This document shows, piece by piece, positions 28,819-36,442 of a stretch of 64,000 bases of DNA; within the stretch, counting starts at the first letter, position 1; each line of letters opens with the position of its first letter. Source of the DNA: an uncultured Bacteroidales bacterium (GTDB lineage Bacteria; Bacteroidota; Bacteroidia; Bacteroidales; Paludibacteraceae); contig CALFTM010000061.1 of assembly GCA_937916355.1 (NCBI GenBank), positions 19,905 through 83,904 on the forward strand, in the 5' to 3' direction. The notes under the pieces are model-generated. The model was given only the letters and a program-made list of their open reading frames with translations. It was not told where the DNA came from and made no database searches. Position numbers and translations under genes: made by a program.

Positions 28819-29856
28819 TTAGATCAACGGGATATTATTCTCCGCACAAGTCCTACGCATATCCTCCGGCCAAATACTTGCCTGAATCTCTCCGACATGC
28901 GCCTTTCTCAAGAAAAACATACAAAGGCGAGACTGACCGATACCTCCACCGATACAAAGAGGGAGTTCTCCACTCAGCAATTTTTTATGGAAATAAAGTT
29001 CTTTTCGGTCTTCACAACCACACATTTCCAACTGACGCAGAAGTGCGGTCTTATCCACACGGATACCCATGGAAGAGAGTTCCATAGATTGCTCCAACAA
29101 ACTATTCCACACCAATATATCTCCATTCAAACCGGGTAGTCCATCTTCTCCAATCGTACTCCAGTCATCGTAATCAGGCGCACGACCATCATGCTTTTCG
29201 CCATCACCCAACGGGCCTCCAACGCCCATAATAAAGACTGCCCCATATTTTTTTGTAATCTCATGCTCCCTCTCCTTTGCAGGAAGGTTCGGATAGAGTT
29301 TGCGTAGTTCCTCAGCATGAATAAAGAAGATGTCACGAGGCAAAACTGGTTTCAACTGAGGATAATTTTCATACACAACATATTCAGTCGCCACCATCGC
29401 CGCATATATTCTTCTGACCGTTTTCTTCAAAAAATCCGTTGTGCGGTCTTCTGCTGTTATAGTGCGCTCCCAATCCCACTGGTCAACATACAACGAATGC
29501 AGATTTCCCAAACTCTCATCTGAGCGAATCGCATTCATATCGGTATAGATGCCAAAACCCGGCTCAATCTTATACTCAGCCAACATCAGTCTTTTCCATT
29601 TTGCAAGAGAGTGAACTACCTCTGCACGCTCGTCACCCAAATCTTTGATCGGGAAAGTAACCGCACGTTCTACTCCATTCAAATCATCATTAATTCCCTG
29701 CCCCCTCAAGACAAAAAGAGGAGCGGTAACACGGCGCAAACGCAACTCAGCCGAAAGACTCGATTGAAAAAAATCTTTCACTTTTTTAATTCCTAACTCA
29801 GTCTCCCGAGCATCCAACAACGGCTTGTAATTTTTCGGAATCTTTAAGTAACTCAT
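28819..29856 (-). CDS. asnA: Aspartate-ammonia ligase (asparagine synthetase A)
   Basis: 345 residues, usual length. Blocks include TAPLFVLRGQGINDDLNGVERAV-type N-terminal motif, LAKWKRLMLAEYKI, EDRTTDFLKKTVRRIYAAM, GAVFIMGVGGPLGDGEKHDGRAPDYDDW and the class II fold end GGGIGQSRLCMFFLRKAHVGEIQ. It makes asparagine from aspartate, ammonia and ATP, with a fold shared with class II aminoacyl-tRNA synthetases. It is monocistronic, with a -7 box at 29887-29894 and a terminator at 28732-28786. Confidence 0.96.
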   Translation of the reverse strand: MSYLKIPKNYKPLLDARETELGIKKVKDFFQSSLSAELRLRRVTAPLFVLRGQGINDDLNGVERAVTFPIKDLGDERAEVVHSLAKWKRLMLAEYKIEPGFGIYTDMNAIRSDESLGNLHSLYVDQWDWERTITAEDRTTDFLKKTVRRIYAAMVATEYVVYENYPQLKPVLPRDIFFIHAEELRKLYPNLPAKEREHEITKKYGAVFIMGVGGPLGDGEKHDGRAPDYDDWSTIGEDGLPGLNGDILVWNSLLEQSMELSSMGIRVDKTALLRQLEMCGCEDRKELYFHKKLLSGELPLCIGGGIGQSRLCMFFLRKAHVGEIQASIWPEDMRRTCAENNIPLI

Positions 29857-29886
29857 ATCTGATTTTATTCTTTATTTTTCGTTTCG

Positions 29887-29894
29887 CAAAGATA
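29887..29894 (-). promoter_or_regulatory. Promoter -7 box for asnA
   Basis: Minus strand TATCTTTG, 31 bases before the asnA ATG; matches TAnnTTTG. Confidence 0.6.
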
Positions 29895-30108
29895 AAAATT
29901 ATATCGGTTAGATTTACTTTTTGACACCATTTTTTTTATTCTTTTATCAAAAAGTTTTTTCTTTGCCATGTTCACCGCCCTGATTTATACTTTCTTTATT
30001 AGAAATGGTAAATTTACAGAACACACCTCAACATGAGAGATAGAAAACTTTATCGTTTCTGGTTAAACAATCTTCTCTAATTTTCAACAAAATAAAATGA
30101 TAAAATCA

Positions 30109-30116
30109 TAACTTTG
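30109..30116 (+). promoter_or_regulatory. Promoter -7 box for metallo-hydrolase/ZIP operon
   Basis: TAACTTTG matches TAnnTTTG and lies only 15 bases before the chosen ATG at 30132, so the leader would be about 10 bases. Confidence 0.55.
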
Positions 30117-30131
30117 CAAAAAAAAGAGAAA

Positions 30132-30950
30132 ATGATTGTATCAGTTCTTTCGGAAAATACAAGCAGTAGACATCTACCTGTGGAACACGGGCTGAGTTTG
30201 CACATCCAGTCTCAATTGGGGGAGCAAATCCTTTTCGACATGGGGCAAAGCTCTCTTTTCATCGAGAATGCAGAAAGAATGGGAATCGACCTCCGAACTT
30301 GCGACTTCGCCATCGTCTCTCATGGTCATTATGATCATGGGGGTGGATTGGAGCATTTTTTCCGAATCAACGATCATGCGGAGGTTTTCCTTCACCCGAG
30401 GGCTTTTGATGCCCACTATTCTCTGAGGGAGGAGGGGTTGAAGTATATCGGGCTGTCTCCTTCGATGAAATCGGGAAAAAGGGTTCGTTTTTCAAGCGAC
30501 CTGCTACATGTTGATGTCAACAAAACGCTGTTTGCCAATGTGACGGGGAAGATTCTTGTGCCACCGGGCAACCGACTTCTTTTCGGTGCAGATCAAAAAA
30601 GCGTAGACACATTTCCTGATGAACAAAATTTCATTCTGCAAGAGGATGATAAAACCGTTCTTTTCGCTGGATGCGCCCACAACGGAATCATCAACATCCT
30701 AAACAGAGCGGAAGAGATAGCAGGGAGACCTATCACCCACCTTTTCGGAGGTATGCATTTAGTGAAAAATGGTCTGACAGAAATCGAGGAGACTCATTTC
30801 ATCGAATGTTTGGCTAACGAACTGAAGCGTTTCGACCATTGCCACTTCTTCACGATGCACTGCACTGGAGAAAGGGCGTTTCTAAAACTGAAAAATTTAT
30901 TGGGAGAGCAAATCTCTTACCTCTCCTGTGGTGAAAAAATTAATATTTAG
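30132..30950 (+). CDS. MBL-fold metallo-hydrolase (COG1237-like)
   Basis: About 272 residues from the ATG at 30132, which follows AAAGAGAA; an earlier TTG at 30114 lies inside the promoter box and is rejected. HGLSLHIQSQ, ILFDMGQSSLFIENAERMGID and FAIVSHGHYDHGGGLEHF (the HxHxDH metal motif) place it in the metallo-beta-lactamase fold, in the group related to dihydropterin/ribofuranosyl-phosphate synthase-like hydrolases (COG1237). Further metal ligands are in LFAGCAHNGIINI and FTMHCTGERAF. The substrate is unknown. The ZIP transporter gene starts 3 bases after its stop, so metal supply and this metalloenzyme are probably co-expressed. Confidence 0.85.
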   Translation: MIVSVLSENTSSRHLPVEHGLSLHIQSQLGEQILFDMGQSSLFIENAERMGIDLRTCDFAIVSHGHYDHGGGLEHFFRINDHAEVFLHPRAFDAHYSLREEGLKYIGLSPSMKSGKRVRFSSDLLHVDVNKTLFANVTGKILVPPGNRLLFGADQKSVDTFPDEQNFILQEDDKTVLFAGCAHNGIINILNRAEEIAGRPITHLFGGMHLVKNGLTEIEETHFIECLANELKRFDHCHFFTMHCTGERAFLKLKNLLGEQISYLSCGEKINI

Positions 30951-30953
30951 CTT

Positions 30954-31709
30954 ATGACTACACAAGTATGGATAGCGGCGGCAGGCTTATGTGCCTCAAA
31001 CATTTTAGGTTCGCTCATCGGTTTTTTCTTTCGGGATCTTCCTCATAAATGGAATGATACCATATTGGGATTTTGTGCGGGGGTGATGTTGGCTGCCTCA
31101 ACCATCGGACTGATTGTACCTGCGTTTGAGGGTAGCGAATCCTCCATGTGGTGGATGGTCGTACTCGGTGTGCTTGCGGGGGCGTTCATACTGAATTTAC
31201 TGGACTTCGTCACCCCTCATCTCCATTCGATTACCGGATTAGATGCAGAGACTCATAAGAACAACCAGTCTCTCAACAAAATCCTTCTTTTCGTCATGGC
31301 CATCGCCATCCACAAACTGCCGGAGGGAATGGCAGCAGGGGTAAGCATGAACGGCACAGAAAGTGCCTCTTGGACGGTCTCTCTGGGTATCGCTCTACAA
31401 AATATCCCAGAAGGAATGGTAATCATCGCACCTCTGTTATTGGCAGGAGTCTCTCGCCTCCGCACTCTGTTCATCGCCATCGCCATCGGACTATTGGAAA
31501 TCGTTGGTGTGTGGATTGGCTTCGCTTTGGGTTCACTATCTGCCACGCTTCTGCCGGTGATGCTTGGTTTTGCTGGAGGAGCAATGCTTTACGTCACATC
31601 CGACGAGATGATTCCTGAGACTCATGCCCACGGCTACCAAAAACAGGCGACCTATGCTCTACTTTTGGGCTTTATGACTTTGGTAATCATCGAAAAACTA
31701 TTCCATTAA
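30954..31709 (+). CDS. ZIP family divalent metal transporter
   Basis: 251 residues with about eight hydrophobic segments. The ZIP signature helices are clear: AIAIHKLPEGMAAGVSMNG (helix 4, His and Glu ligands) and GIALQNIPEGMVIIAPLL (helix 5). A His-containing loop (TPHLHSITGLDAETHKNN) lies between helices 3 and 4. Members such as ZupT import zinc, iron or manganese; the metal cannot be chosen from sequence. The gene is coupled to the preceding metallo-hydrolase and converges on vanW with only 19 bases between. Confidence 0.93.
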   Translation: MTTQVWIAAAGLCASNILGSLIGFFFRDLPHKWNDTILGFCAGVMLAASTIGLIVPAFEGSESSMWWMVVLGVLAGAFILNLLDFVTPHLHSITGLDAETHKNNQSLNKILLFVMAIAIHKLPEGMAAGVSMNGTESASWTVSLGIALQNIPEGMVIIAPLLLAGVSRLRTLFIAIAIGLLEIVGVWIGFALGSLSATLLPVMLGFAGGAMLYVTSDEMIPETHAHGYQKQATYALLLGFMTLVIIEKLFH

Positions 31710-31728
31710 AAAATTACTCCTTAGGCAA

Positions 31729-32559
31729 CTATTTGTCAAGCATGGGGTTATACATCATTATGGCATTGTTCTCAGAGACCAACTCTTCCCTCTCCTCCCC
31801 CGTCTCCGTATTGATGACCTTACGCCAAATGCGGTTATGACGGGTATATCCGCCCCACCATTGGTGCTGAATATGATGGTCTCGCTCAAAAACCTCATAG
31901 CGATAGACGGATGCGGTATCTGAAGAAATTGAACCATGCAAAAATTCATCATCCATCCACAAATTGATTTTAAAACATTGGTCGGTCTCGTTTAGCAACT
32001 GCAAATCAATGTAATTATAGGCAAGCGTCGCACCGCAAGCGAACGGAATGGTTCGGTTGACATCTGGAAAGACATCATAACTATGCCGCCAACGCTCACT
32101 AACAGTCAGCGGAGTATGCAGAGCCATCCAATAAAGAAGATTTCCCAACTGACACAAACCTCCTCCCACGCCAGTCTGCACCTTTCCGTTATGGATCATC
32201 ATCCCCTCTTTATACCCCTTCCGGGCAGTCGTCCGTCCCACCAATTTCCAAATTGAGAAAGTCTCCCCCGGCATGATTACAACCCCGTCTAAAGGCTTAA
32301 TCGCCAATTTTAAATTGGTAACTTTATTGTGTTGTAGGTACATATCCACATCTTTCAGTTTACGCAACAGCGTTGATTGATGGCTTATCAGTCGATAAGG
32401 ACACACCACCGACCTCACCTTCGCATAGCGGGTCGAAGAAAAATACCATTGAAATTTTCTTTTCAAAATGTAAAATTCTCTTCCACAAAAACGCCTGAAT
32501 TTACTCCTCTCCACGGGTTTTTCCACCATTCCGTTAGGAACACACTTTTTTTCACTCAT
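31729..32559 (-). CDS. VanW family protein
   Basis: 276 residues. ISHQSTLLRKLKDVDMYLQHNKVTNLKLA, VVIMPGETFSIWKLVGRTTARKGYKEGM and GVGGGLCQLGNLLYWMALHTPLTVSERWRHSYD are the VanW domain (PF04294), named after an accessory gene of VanB-type glycopeptide resistance. Its function is unknown, and the presence of one member does not imply vancomycin resistance. No signal peptide is visible. The leader carries copy A of the dispersed element (32579-32681), ending 20 bases before the ATG. Confidence 0.88.
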   Translation of the reverse strand: MSEKKCVPNGMVEKPVERSKFRRFCGREFYILKRKFQWYFSSTRYAKVRSVVCPYRLISHQSTLLRKLKDVDMYLQHNKVTNLKLAIKPLDGVVIMPGETFSIWKLVGRTTARKGYKEGMMIHNGKVQTGVGGGLCQLGNLLYWMALHTPLTVSERWRHSYDVFPDVNRTIPFACGATLAYNYIDLQLLNETDQCFKINLWMDDEFLHGSISSDTASVYRYEVFERDHHIQHQWWGGYTRHNRIWRKVINTETGEEREELVSENNAIMMYNPMLDK

Positions 32560-32578
32560 AATATTTCATTCCTTAGTA

Positions 32579-32681
32579 TCCGCAACACTACATTAACAAA
32601 AAATCCATGTCAACCTAAAGCCTGCAATAATTCTCCGCGTCAGAAAATTCGCTCATCGTAGTGTTGCTAAAAACAAACAAA
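32579..32681 (-). repeat. Dispersed leader element, copy A (upstream of vanW)
   Basis: On the minus strand this contains, in order, TTTGTTTGTTTT, AGCAACAC, GAGCGAATTTTC and AATGTAGTGTTGCGGA, the same four blocks in the same order as copy B at 41675-41791. Its ends are inverted repeats (GCAACACTAC at 32667-32658 and GTAGTGTTGC at 32591-32582, 10 bp perfect) that could close one stem around 66 bases. It lies after a -7 box, so it is probably transcribed as 5' leader. Confidence 0.8.
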
Positions 32682-32709
32682 CTTTCCAATAACACGACAT
32701 CAGACAAGA

Positions 32710-32717
32710 CAAAAGTA
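32710..32717 (-). promoter_or_regulatory. Promoter -7 box for vanW
   Basis: Minus strand TACTTTTG, matching TAnnTTTG; places copy A of the repeat inside the leader. Confidence 0.6.
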
Positions 32718-32852
32718 CAAATAAAATTCCGTTTTACAAAAACTAAGGTTTTGTGTTGTTACTGGTTATGGGGGTACATTGAAACCGCCTAAAAAAACAG
32801 ATCGTTTTTTTACATATCGCTAATAAAACGAGGAAGGTTGTAAAATTTATAG

Positions 32853-32860
32853 TACTTTTG
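32853..32860 (+). promoter_or_regulatory. Promoter -7 box for mtaB
   Basis: TACTTTTG matches TAnnTTTG, 16 bases before the ATG at 32877, giving a very short leader. Confidence 0.6.
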
Positions 32861-32876
32861 CAAAAAATATTTCGGT

Positions 32877-34181
32877 ATGTCTTTTTCTCAAAACAAAAAA
32901 ATATCATTTCACACGTTAGGATGCAAACTGAATTTTGCAGAGAGTTCCACCTTAGAGAAGCAACTGCTTGAAAACGGATTTGAGAAGGCAGTCAAAGGGG
33001 AAACGCCGGATGTTTGTATCATCAACACCTGCTCCGTCACGGAGGCAGCGGACAGAAAAGACAGACAAGCCATTAAGCAAATCATAACAAAATACCCAGA
33101 CGCTTTCATCGTAGTAATCGGTTGCTATGCGCAACTACAGCCGGAAGTGATTGGCACAATTGACGGTGTCGACCTAATCTTGGGGACGCAAAATAAATTT
33201 GACCTGCCTCTCTATCTCCATGATTTCAAAAAAATTGGAGAGACGCGCATCGTCCACACGCCTCGAAGCAGCATCGACCGCTTCTTCCCTTCTTGTACAA
33301 AGGGAGACCGTACCCGTTTTTGGCTGAAGGTGCAAGACGGATGCGACAACTTCTGCTCCTACTGTACCGTCCCTATCGCTCGTGGAAAAAGCCGTAACGA
33401 CTCAGTAGCCAATACCGTCGCACAGGCGCAAGCAGCAGTAAACGAAGGTGCTAAGGAGATTGTCATTTCGGGAGTGAACATCGGAGACTTTGGAAAATCC
33501 ACTGGAGAGAACTTTTTCCAACTGGTTCAGGCTTTGGAAAAAATCGAGGGAGAATTTCGTTACAGAATCTCCTCCATCGAACCCGACCTCCTCACAGAAG
33601 AGATCATAAAATTCACCGCCCAATCCAAACATTTCGTACCACATTTCCACGTCCCCCTACAATCAGGTTGCGACGAGGTGCTTACTCTCATGAAGAGGCA
33701 TTACGACACGCACTTGTTCAAAGAGAGAATCGAGTGGATTAAACGGGAGATGCCTGACGCTTTCATAGGAATTGATGTAATCGTTGGGACGAACGGAGAG
33801 AGCGAGGAGTATTTCAACCGCACCTACGACTTCCTGAAAAATCTGGACTTTGCCCAATTGCACGTCTTTTCTTACTCCGAACGTGCCAACACCCAAGCAT
33901 TGAAGATTGGAAACAGAGTTGATGCAAAAGAGAAAAAAAGAAGAAGCGAAATTCTCCTACAACTCTCAGAAGAGAAAAGAATCGCTTTCTACCAATCTCA
34001 AATCGGCAAGGAGGCTCCTGTCCTTTGGGAAACGCAAAGAAAAGGTGAGATAATGACAGGGTTCACCCACAACTACATCTCCGTGGAGTGTGCGTTGGAT
34101 AAAAGTAAGGTGAACACCATCGAAATCGTCAAATTAGGAGACTTCAACGAGAGCAGAGAAGCCCTCATTGTTCGTCCATGA
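32877..34181 (+). CDS. mtaB: tRNA t6A37 methylthiotransferase MtaB
   Basis: 434 residues. The N-terminal UPF0004 domain has its three cluster-binding cysteines (TLGCKLN, INTCSVTEAADRKDRQ, IGCYAQLQPE). The radical SAM core has CDNFCSYCTVPIARGKSR. Later blocks are FVPHFHVPLQSGCDEVLTLMKRHY and a C-terminal TRAM-like end. The CSVTEAADRKDRQ motif separates it from MiaB, which is also in this window. It adds a methylthio group to N6-threonylcarbamoyladenosine at position 37 of ANN-decoding tRNAs, using SAM and two iron-sulfur clusters. Confidence 0.93.
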   Translation: MSFSQNKKISFHTLGCKLNFAESSTLEKQLLENGFEKAVKGETPDVCIINTCSVTEAADRKDRQAIKQIITKYPDAFIVVIGCYAQLQPEVIGTIDGVDLILGTQNKFDLPLYLHDFKKIGETRIVHTPRSSIDRFFPSCTKGDRTRFWLKVQDGCDNFCSYCTVPIARGKSRNDSVANTVAQAQAAVNEGAKEIVISGVNIGDFGKSTGENFFQLVQALEKIEGEFRYRISSIEPDLLTEEIIKFTAQSKHFVPHFHVPLQSGCDEVLTLMKRHYDTHLFKERIEWIKREMPDAFIGIDVIVGTNGESEEYFNRTYDFLKNLDFAQLHVFSYSERANTQALKIGNRVDAKEKKRRSEILLQLSEEKRIAFYQSQIGKEAPVLWETQRKGEIMTGFTHNYISVECALDKSKVNTIEIVKLGDFNESREALIVRP

Positions 34182-34315
34182 TTTTTCAAGTTAATAAGGA
34201 ATCAGCAAAACGGAATTCCTCCCATAAAACTTTGACTTTGTAAAGTTTCTGAAAAACATTTTTTAACATATTACAAATAATAGACTATTTTATAGTTTAT
34301 AAGACTATTTTTTTC

Positions 34316-34323
34316 TATATTTG
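34316..34323 (+). promoter_or_regulatory. Promoter -7 box for winged-helix gene
   Basis: TATATTTG matches TAnnTTTG, 33 bases before the ATG at 34357. Confidence 0.6.
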
Positions 34324-34356
34324 CAAAAAAATTAACAACCTAAATTTTAAAAAATT

Positions 34357-34557
34357 ATGTTACAACATTCTGTAGGAGAAAACGCTGGAAAAATATGGCG
34401 TTTGTTGGATGAGAAAGGAGAATTATCTTTTGCTCAGATAAAAAAAGAATTAAAAGCCAAAAATGAGGATCTTTACATGGCTATCGGATGGTTGCTTAGA
34501 GAAAATCAAATCAACTGCAACGAAGAAGATGACAAGGTTCTCTATTCTGTAAACTAA
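34357..34557 (+). CDS. Small winged-helix protein (DUF2582-like)
   Basis: 66 residues: a single winged-helix domain with GENAGKIWRLLDEKGELSFAQ and LYMAIGWLLRENQINCNEE. This pattern is the small DUF2582 winged helix common in Bacteroidota. It lacks an effector domain and may bind DNA or a partner protein; neither is shown. It is a free-standing gene with its own -7 box and terminator. Confidence 0.82.
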   Translation: MLQHSVGENAGKIWRLLDEKGELSFAQIKKELKAKNEDLYMAIGWLLRENQINCNEEDDKVLYSVN

Positions 34558-34579
34558 TGGCTTGAACATTTTCATGGTA

Positions 34580-34614
34580 AAAAAAGGAGAGGTTTCAAAA
34601 ACTTCTCCTTTTTT
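34580..34614 (+). terminator. Terminator after winged-helix gene
   Basis: About 15-bp stem AAAAAAGGAGAGGTT / AACTTCTCCTTTTTT (one G-U) with a short loop and T-run. It can also act on the minus strand. Confidence 0.8.
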
Positions 34615-34699
34615 ATTTTTCCTTTTTTATGAACTTTTTAAAAGGTAGTTTCTCTAAAGATGAATTTATCGAAACCGCCTTCAATTTCTAAATCTAAAA

Positions 34700-35404
34700 C
34701 TATCTTCTCCGAAGTTCTGCCAAATAGAGGTAGTGGTCGTCCTCATAGAGTTTCTCACATGAGAACCCGTTTTGGGCAGCATAGTCGGAGAGCGTGTCAA
34801 AATCGACGAACAACCATTTGAAAGGAGCCCCCTTTCTTCCTCCGAAACTCATCACGTACTCCAACTCGCCGTAATAAGGCGCATTCAAATCTATGTAAGT
34901 CTCGCCGTCTTCTTCCTCATACAAATAGATCAAATCGGAAGAGTCAAGCAAAATCTTCCCTCCGGGCTTCAGCAACTTCTCCGCCCTCTTGAAAAAGTTG
35001 GGTAATCCCTCTAAACCACCCACTATACCAATGCCGTTCATCATCAACAGCAAAGTGTCAAACTGCTCACCCTCCATCTCAAAAAAATCCTGTACGAAGG
35101 CTCGCTTCACACCGCGTTTTCGCATCACCTCCACCGCACCAGCAGAAATGTCAATCGCTGTCACCTCCGCCACTCGTCTTTGCAGATATAGCGCATGGCT
35201 TCCTGCCCCTGCTCCCACATCTAAAACAGCCCCTTCAACATGCTCCAAGGCAATACGCTCCACTTCGGGCATATCATCGTAAGAGCGGAAGAAGGTGGCG
35301 ACTGGCCACTCCTCCGTCTCTGCCATATCACACTCCACCACAAATGTGGCCTCCTCGTCTCCTGCTAAATAAGCGAGTAACCCATTTCCATATACATCTG
35401 CCAT
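34700..35404 (-). CDS. Class I SAM-dependent methyltransferase
   Basis: 234 residues. AVLDVGAGAGSHALYLQRR is motif I (SAM-binding glycine loop), VTAIDISAGAVEVMRKRG holds the acidic residue of motif II, and LLLMMNGIGIVGG and LLKPGGKILLDSSDL follow the Rossmann methyltransferase order. It resembles small-molecule methyltransferases of the Methyltransf_11/25 type; the substrate is not identifiable. An insert YLYEEEDGETYIDLNAPYYGE precedes the last strands. It lies on the minus strand downstream of the beta-propeller gene, and the two may share a transcript. Confidence 0.82.
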   Translation of the reverse strand: MADVYGNGLLAYLAGDEEATFVVECDMAETEEWPVATFFRSYDDMPEVERIALEHVEGAVLDVGAGAGSHALYLQRRVAEVTAIDISAGAVEVMRKRGVKRAFVQDFFEMEGEQFDTLLLMMNGIGIVGGLEGLPNFFKRAEKLLKPGGKILLDSSDLIYLYEEEDGETYIDLNAPYYGELEYVMSFGGRKGAPFKWLFVDFDTLSDYAAQNGFSCEKLYEDDHYLYLAELRRR

Positions 35405-35467
35405 AAATAGTTTTTTTGAGTGGATTCTATAAGAACTCTCCTTAAAATTTATTTGAATAAGTCTCTC

Positions 35468-36319
35468 TTAAAGTTCATAACTTACGAAAGCGAACCTTTT
35501 GCTATCGGGCGACCAAGAATTGACATTGATAGTTCCTTGTCCTCCAAAAAGTTCCACAATGGTCTTCGGTTCTCCGCCATCTGCCGGCATGACACGCAAA
35601 AGGACATTTTTATTAGGCAAATGTTCGTCGGGCAGCAAATCACCTTTATGATAAGCGATGTAGACCACCGTCTTACCATCCGGAGAAGGATGCGGAAACC
35701 AAGCGTTCAAATCCTCATCAAAAGTCATTTGAGTCTGCTCACTACCATCCTTTTTCATTCTCCACACCTGCATCAATCCGGTTTTGACCCAATTAAACCA
35801 GATGTATTGTCCACACGGACTGTATTCTGGCCCATCACTCAAACCATCTTTTTCCTCAGTCAATGGGGTCTCTACTCCTGTCGCCAAATTGATTGTGTGT
35901 ACCACATGAGCAGTTCCACGGAAGGCACAATATGCCATCTCCTTCATGTCCGGACTCCAACCATGCAGATAGCTCGGTCCCTTCGGTGTAACCAACACCG
36001 CCTCACCCCCCTCGAACGGGAACGTGTAGATTCTGGAGTTTCCATCCTCTGCTGTGTGGTGACTCACGGCAATCATCTTGCCATCTGAAGAAATCACATG
36101 ATCATTGTTACAACGGCGAGCGACACCCGATTCAATTCTAATCGGCTCACCCGAACCATCTGCCGCAACCTTATAAAGCAAGCCGTCTGAATTATAAACC
36201 AGCCAACGACCGTCTGGCGACCAATTAGGGGCTTCAATCAAAAACGGAAACTCTCGGACGACGCGGCGCGTCCCACTCTCCATGTCATAAACTTCAAGTT
36301 TACTTATAATCTTACTCAT
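35468..36319 (-). CDS. TolB-like beta-propeller (PD40) protein
   Basis: 283 residues from the ATG at 36319 (MSKIISKLEVYDMESGTRR). The 36379 start would add a segment unlike the family. Repeats of the WSPDGRWLVYNSDG type recur (HVISSDGKMIAVSHH, WSPDMKEMAYCA, YSPCGQYIWFNW, PHPSPDGKTVVYIAYH, WSPDSKRFAFVSYE). These are PD40/TolB blades, about six in number. No signal peptide is seen, so it is probably cytosolic, unlike TolB itself. Related proteins are annotated as transporters or biopolymer-associated proteins without direct evidence. Confidence 0.82.
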   Translation of the reverse strand: MSKIISKLEVYDMESGTRRVVREFPFLIEAPNWSPDGRWLVYNSDGLLYKVAADGSGEPIRIESGVARRCNNDHVISSDGKMIAVSHHTAEDGNSRIYTFPFEGGEAVLVTPKGPSYLHGWSPDMKEMAYCAFRGTAHVVHTINLATGVETPLTEEKDGLSDGPEYSPCGQYIWFNWVKTGLMQVWRMKKDGSEQTQMTFDEDLNAWFPHPSPDGKTVVYIAYHKGDLLPDEHLPNKNVLLRVMPADGGEPKTIVELFGGQGTINVNSWSPDSKRFAFVSYEL

Positions 36320-36383
36320 AAACAATATAGTATAAAATTCAAATTCAATATAAGAACAGACACTACGACAAACCCTCAAAAAG

Positions 36384-36436
36384 CAGGTGGGTTCTATATA
36401 TACTTTTTAATTCAAAACAGTGAATAGAACTCACCT
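36384..36436 (-). terminator. Terminator after miaB
   Basis: 14-bp stem CAGGTGAGTTCTAT / ATAGAACCCACCTG (one mismatch or wobble) with a 25-base loop, followed on the minus strand by CTTTTTG. Confidence 0.7.
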
Positions 36437-36442
36437 GTAGTG

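Noticed and set aside
31729..32559. vanW as a sign of vancomycin resistance
   Set aside because: The family is widespread without van genes; no vanA/B/H/X/R/S genes are nearby.
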